NCBI GenBank assembly: GCA_937892085.1
Contig: CALAVD010000216.1
Location: forward strand, 1 to 5,492
Direction: 5' to 3'
Source of the DNA: an uncultured Prevotellaceae bacterium
Lineage (GTDB): Bacteria; Bacteroidota; Bacteroidia; Bacteroidales; Muribaculaceae
Length of the DNA: 5,492 nt
The position numbers were made by a program, and so were the translations under genes. This document shows, in pieces, positions 4,127-5,492 of the stretch. Each line of letters starts with the position of its first letter. Position 1 is the stretch's first letter. The notes below the pieces were generated by a model, which did not search any database, was not told the origin of the DNA, and was given only the letters and a program-made list of their open reading frames with translations.

Positions 4127-5492
4127 ATGATTGACAGGGAGACCGTTGATAGGATACTCGACACTGCCGATATTGTTGACGTGGTGAGCGATTTTGTGAG
4201 TTTGCGCCGCAGTGGTGCGAACTTCAAAGGCCTGTGCCCGTTTCACGATGAGAAGACGCCGTCGTTCATGGTGTCGCCAGCCAAGCAGATATGCCACTGC
4301 TTCGGGTGCGGCAAGGGCGGCAGCCCCGTGAACTTCGTCATGGAGCACGAGCAGATGACCTACGTCGAGGCACTGCGCTACCTTGCCAAGAAATACAACA
4401 TCGAGGTTCACGAGAAAGAGCTTACCAACGAGGAGAAGGCAGCCCAAACCGAGCGCGAGAGCATGCTCGTGATCAACGACTTTGCGGCACAATGGTTCGA
4501 AGATCAGCTCCACAACACTACCGAAGGCAAGAACATTGGCTTGAGCTACTTCTATGAGCGAGGCATGAACGATGCCACAATCAAGAAGTTCAGACTTGGC
4601 TACTCGCCAGAGAACAGTAAGGCGCTCTACACTGCCGCTACAGGCAAGGGTTACAACAAGCAGCACTTGTTCAACGTGGGTCTGTGCATCGACGACCGCC
4701 GCGGCGGAGGCTTCGACCGCTTCCATGGCCGCGTGATGTTCCCTGTGATGAACATCGCCGGCAAGATTATCGCCTTTGGCGGTCGCACCCTCAAGAAGAC
4801 CAAAGACATAGCCAAATACTTCAACTCTCCCGAATCGACAGTCTATGTCAAGAACCGCGAGCTTTACGGCCTGTTCCAGTCGAAGCGAGCCATCGTCAAA
4901 GAGGACAAATGCTTCCTCGTGGAGGGTTACACCGATGTCATCTCAATGCACCAAGCAGGCATCGAGAACGTGGTGGCATCGAGCGGCACCTCATTGACCG
5001 AGGGACAAATCAGAGCCATCCACCGCTTCACCAAGAACGTGACAGTGCTCTACGACGGCGACTCGGCAGGCATCAAAGCCTCGCTGCGAGGCATCGACAT
5101 GCTGCTCGCCGAGGGGCTGAACATCAAGGTGCTGCTGCTGCCCGAGGGCGAAGACCCCGACAGCTTTGCCCGCACCCATAGTTCTAACGAACTAAAGCAG
5201 TATATTGCCGACAACGAGACCGACTTCATCAGCTTCAAGGTGAAAATCTTGCTCGAAGGCACCGAGCGCGACCCCATCAGGCGTGCCGCCGTCATTGGCG
5301 ATGTGGTGAAGTCAATCTCGGTAATCCCCGACGCCATCACCCGCTCGATATATGCCAAGGAGTGCAGCATCCAGTTAGGAATTGGCGAAGACGTGCTGTT
5401 GCAAGACATCAAGAAGAATATCATTCGCAACAAAGAGGAGGCCCGCAAACGCCGCGAGCGCGAGAATAACCGCAACGAGCGCAAGCAAGAAC
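4127..5492 (+). CDS. dnaG: DNA primase DnaG (3' end beyond the window)
   Basis: DnaG makes the RNA primers for leading- and lagging-strand DNA synthesis, working with the DnaB helicase at the replication fork. The visible 455 residues start at ATG 4127 (MIDRETVDRIL), which matches the usual length before the zinc finger; no other ATG lies upstream of it in frame. The CHC2 zinc-binding domain has Cys37-x2-His40 (CPFH), then Cys58-x2-Cys61 (CFGC) after 17 residues. The RNA-polymerase core includes KYFNSPESTVYVKNRELYGL and the TOPRIM motifs, with Glu266 in LVEGYTDV and Asp310/Asp312 in YDGDSAG, which bind the catalytic metal ions. The window ends in an Arg/Glu-rich linker (EEARKRRERENNRNERK) before the expected DnaB-interacting domain. 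All visible key residues are present. It is transcribed divergently from the secreted-protein operon. Confidence 0.97.
   Translation, partial: MIDRETVDRILDTADIVDVVSDFVSLRRSGANFKGLCPFHDEKTPSFMVSPAKQICHCFGCGKGGSPVNFVMEHEQMTYVEALRYLAKKYNIEVHEKELTNEEKAAQTERESMLVINDFAAQWFEDQLHNTTEGKNIGLSYFYERGMNDATIKKFRLGYSPENSKALYTAATGKGYNKQHLFNVGLCIDDRRGGGFDRFHGRVMFPVMNIAGKIIAFGGRTLKKTKDIAKYFNSPESTVYVKNRELYGLFQSKRAIVKEDKCFLVEGYTDVISMHQAGIENVVASSGTSLTEGQIRAIHRFTKNVTVLYDGDSAGIKASLRGIDMLLAEGLNIKVLLLPEGEDPDSFARTHSSNELKQYIADNETDFISFKVKILLEGTERDPIRRAAVIGDVVKSISVIPDAITRSIYAKECSIQLGIGEDVLLQDIKKNIIRNKEEARKRRERENNRNERKQE

Noticed and set aside
4100..4726. 208-residue minus-strand open frame opposite dnaG
   Set aside because: dnaG is unmistakable on the plus strand with zinc-finger and TOPRIM motifs. 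The antisense frame is a by-product of its codon use.

Overview
The window looks like a chromosomal segment of a Bacteroidales bacterium, probably a gut Prevotellaceae or Muribaculaceae relative. The evidence is a Bacteroidota-type DnaG, three promoters of the Bacteroidota form TTTG-N19/22-TAnnTTTG, secreted proteins with beta-helix and dockerin-like modules typical of that order, and a HerA-like (DUF853) ATPase tail. The species cannot be fixed from the sequence alone.

Layout, left to right. (1) 2-376, plus strand: the C-terminal end of a probable DUF853/HerA-like ATPase. It is followed by a short convergent intergenic stretch with a hairpin. (2) 466-2577, minus strand: a gene for a secreted protein with three repeated ~60-residue modules and a C-terminal dockerin-like domain. 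It is split by a 1261-bp IS630-family element (680-1940). Removing the element and one copy of the TA target joins the two halves in frame as a 282-residue protein, so the insertion looks recent. The transposase frame of the element is itself broken, or programmed to shift, at an A8 run. (3) 2591-3670, minus strand: a secreted beta-helix-like protein, 13 bases upstream of the split gene and probably in the same operon. (4) 3671-4126: a 456-base divergent intergenic region. It carries a good promoter for the minus-strand operon and a ~265-base 5' leader with a hairpin at its very start and a ~150-base long-range hairpin. It also holds an AT-rich dyad and the dnaG promoter. (5) 4127 to the right edge, plus strand: dnaG (DNA primase), running out of the window.

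How the parts relate: dnaG and the DUF853 gene are housekeeping-type genes. Between them lies an accessory surface/secretion operon of two genes, the downstream one inactivated by the IS. The most interesting unexplained element is the structured leader of that operon. It is much longer and more paired than expected for a simple UTR, and may be a repeated regulatory leader or a MITE-like insertion.
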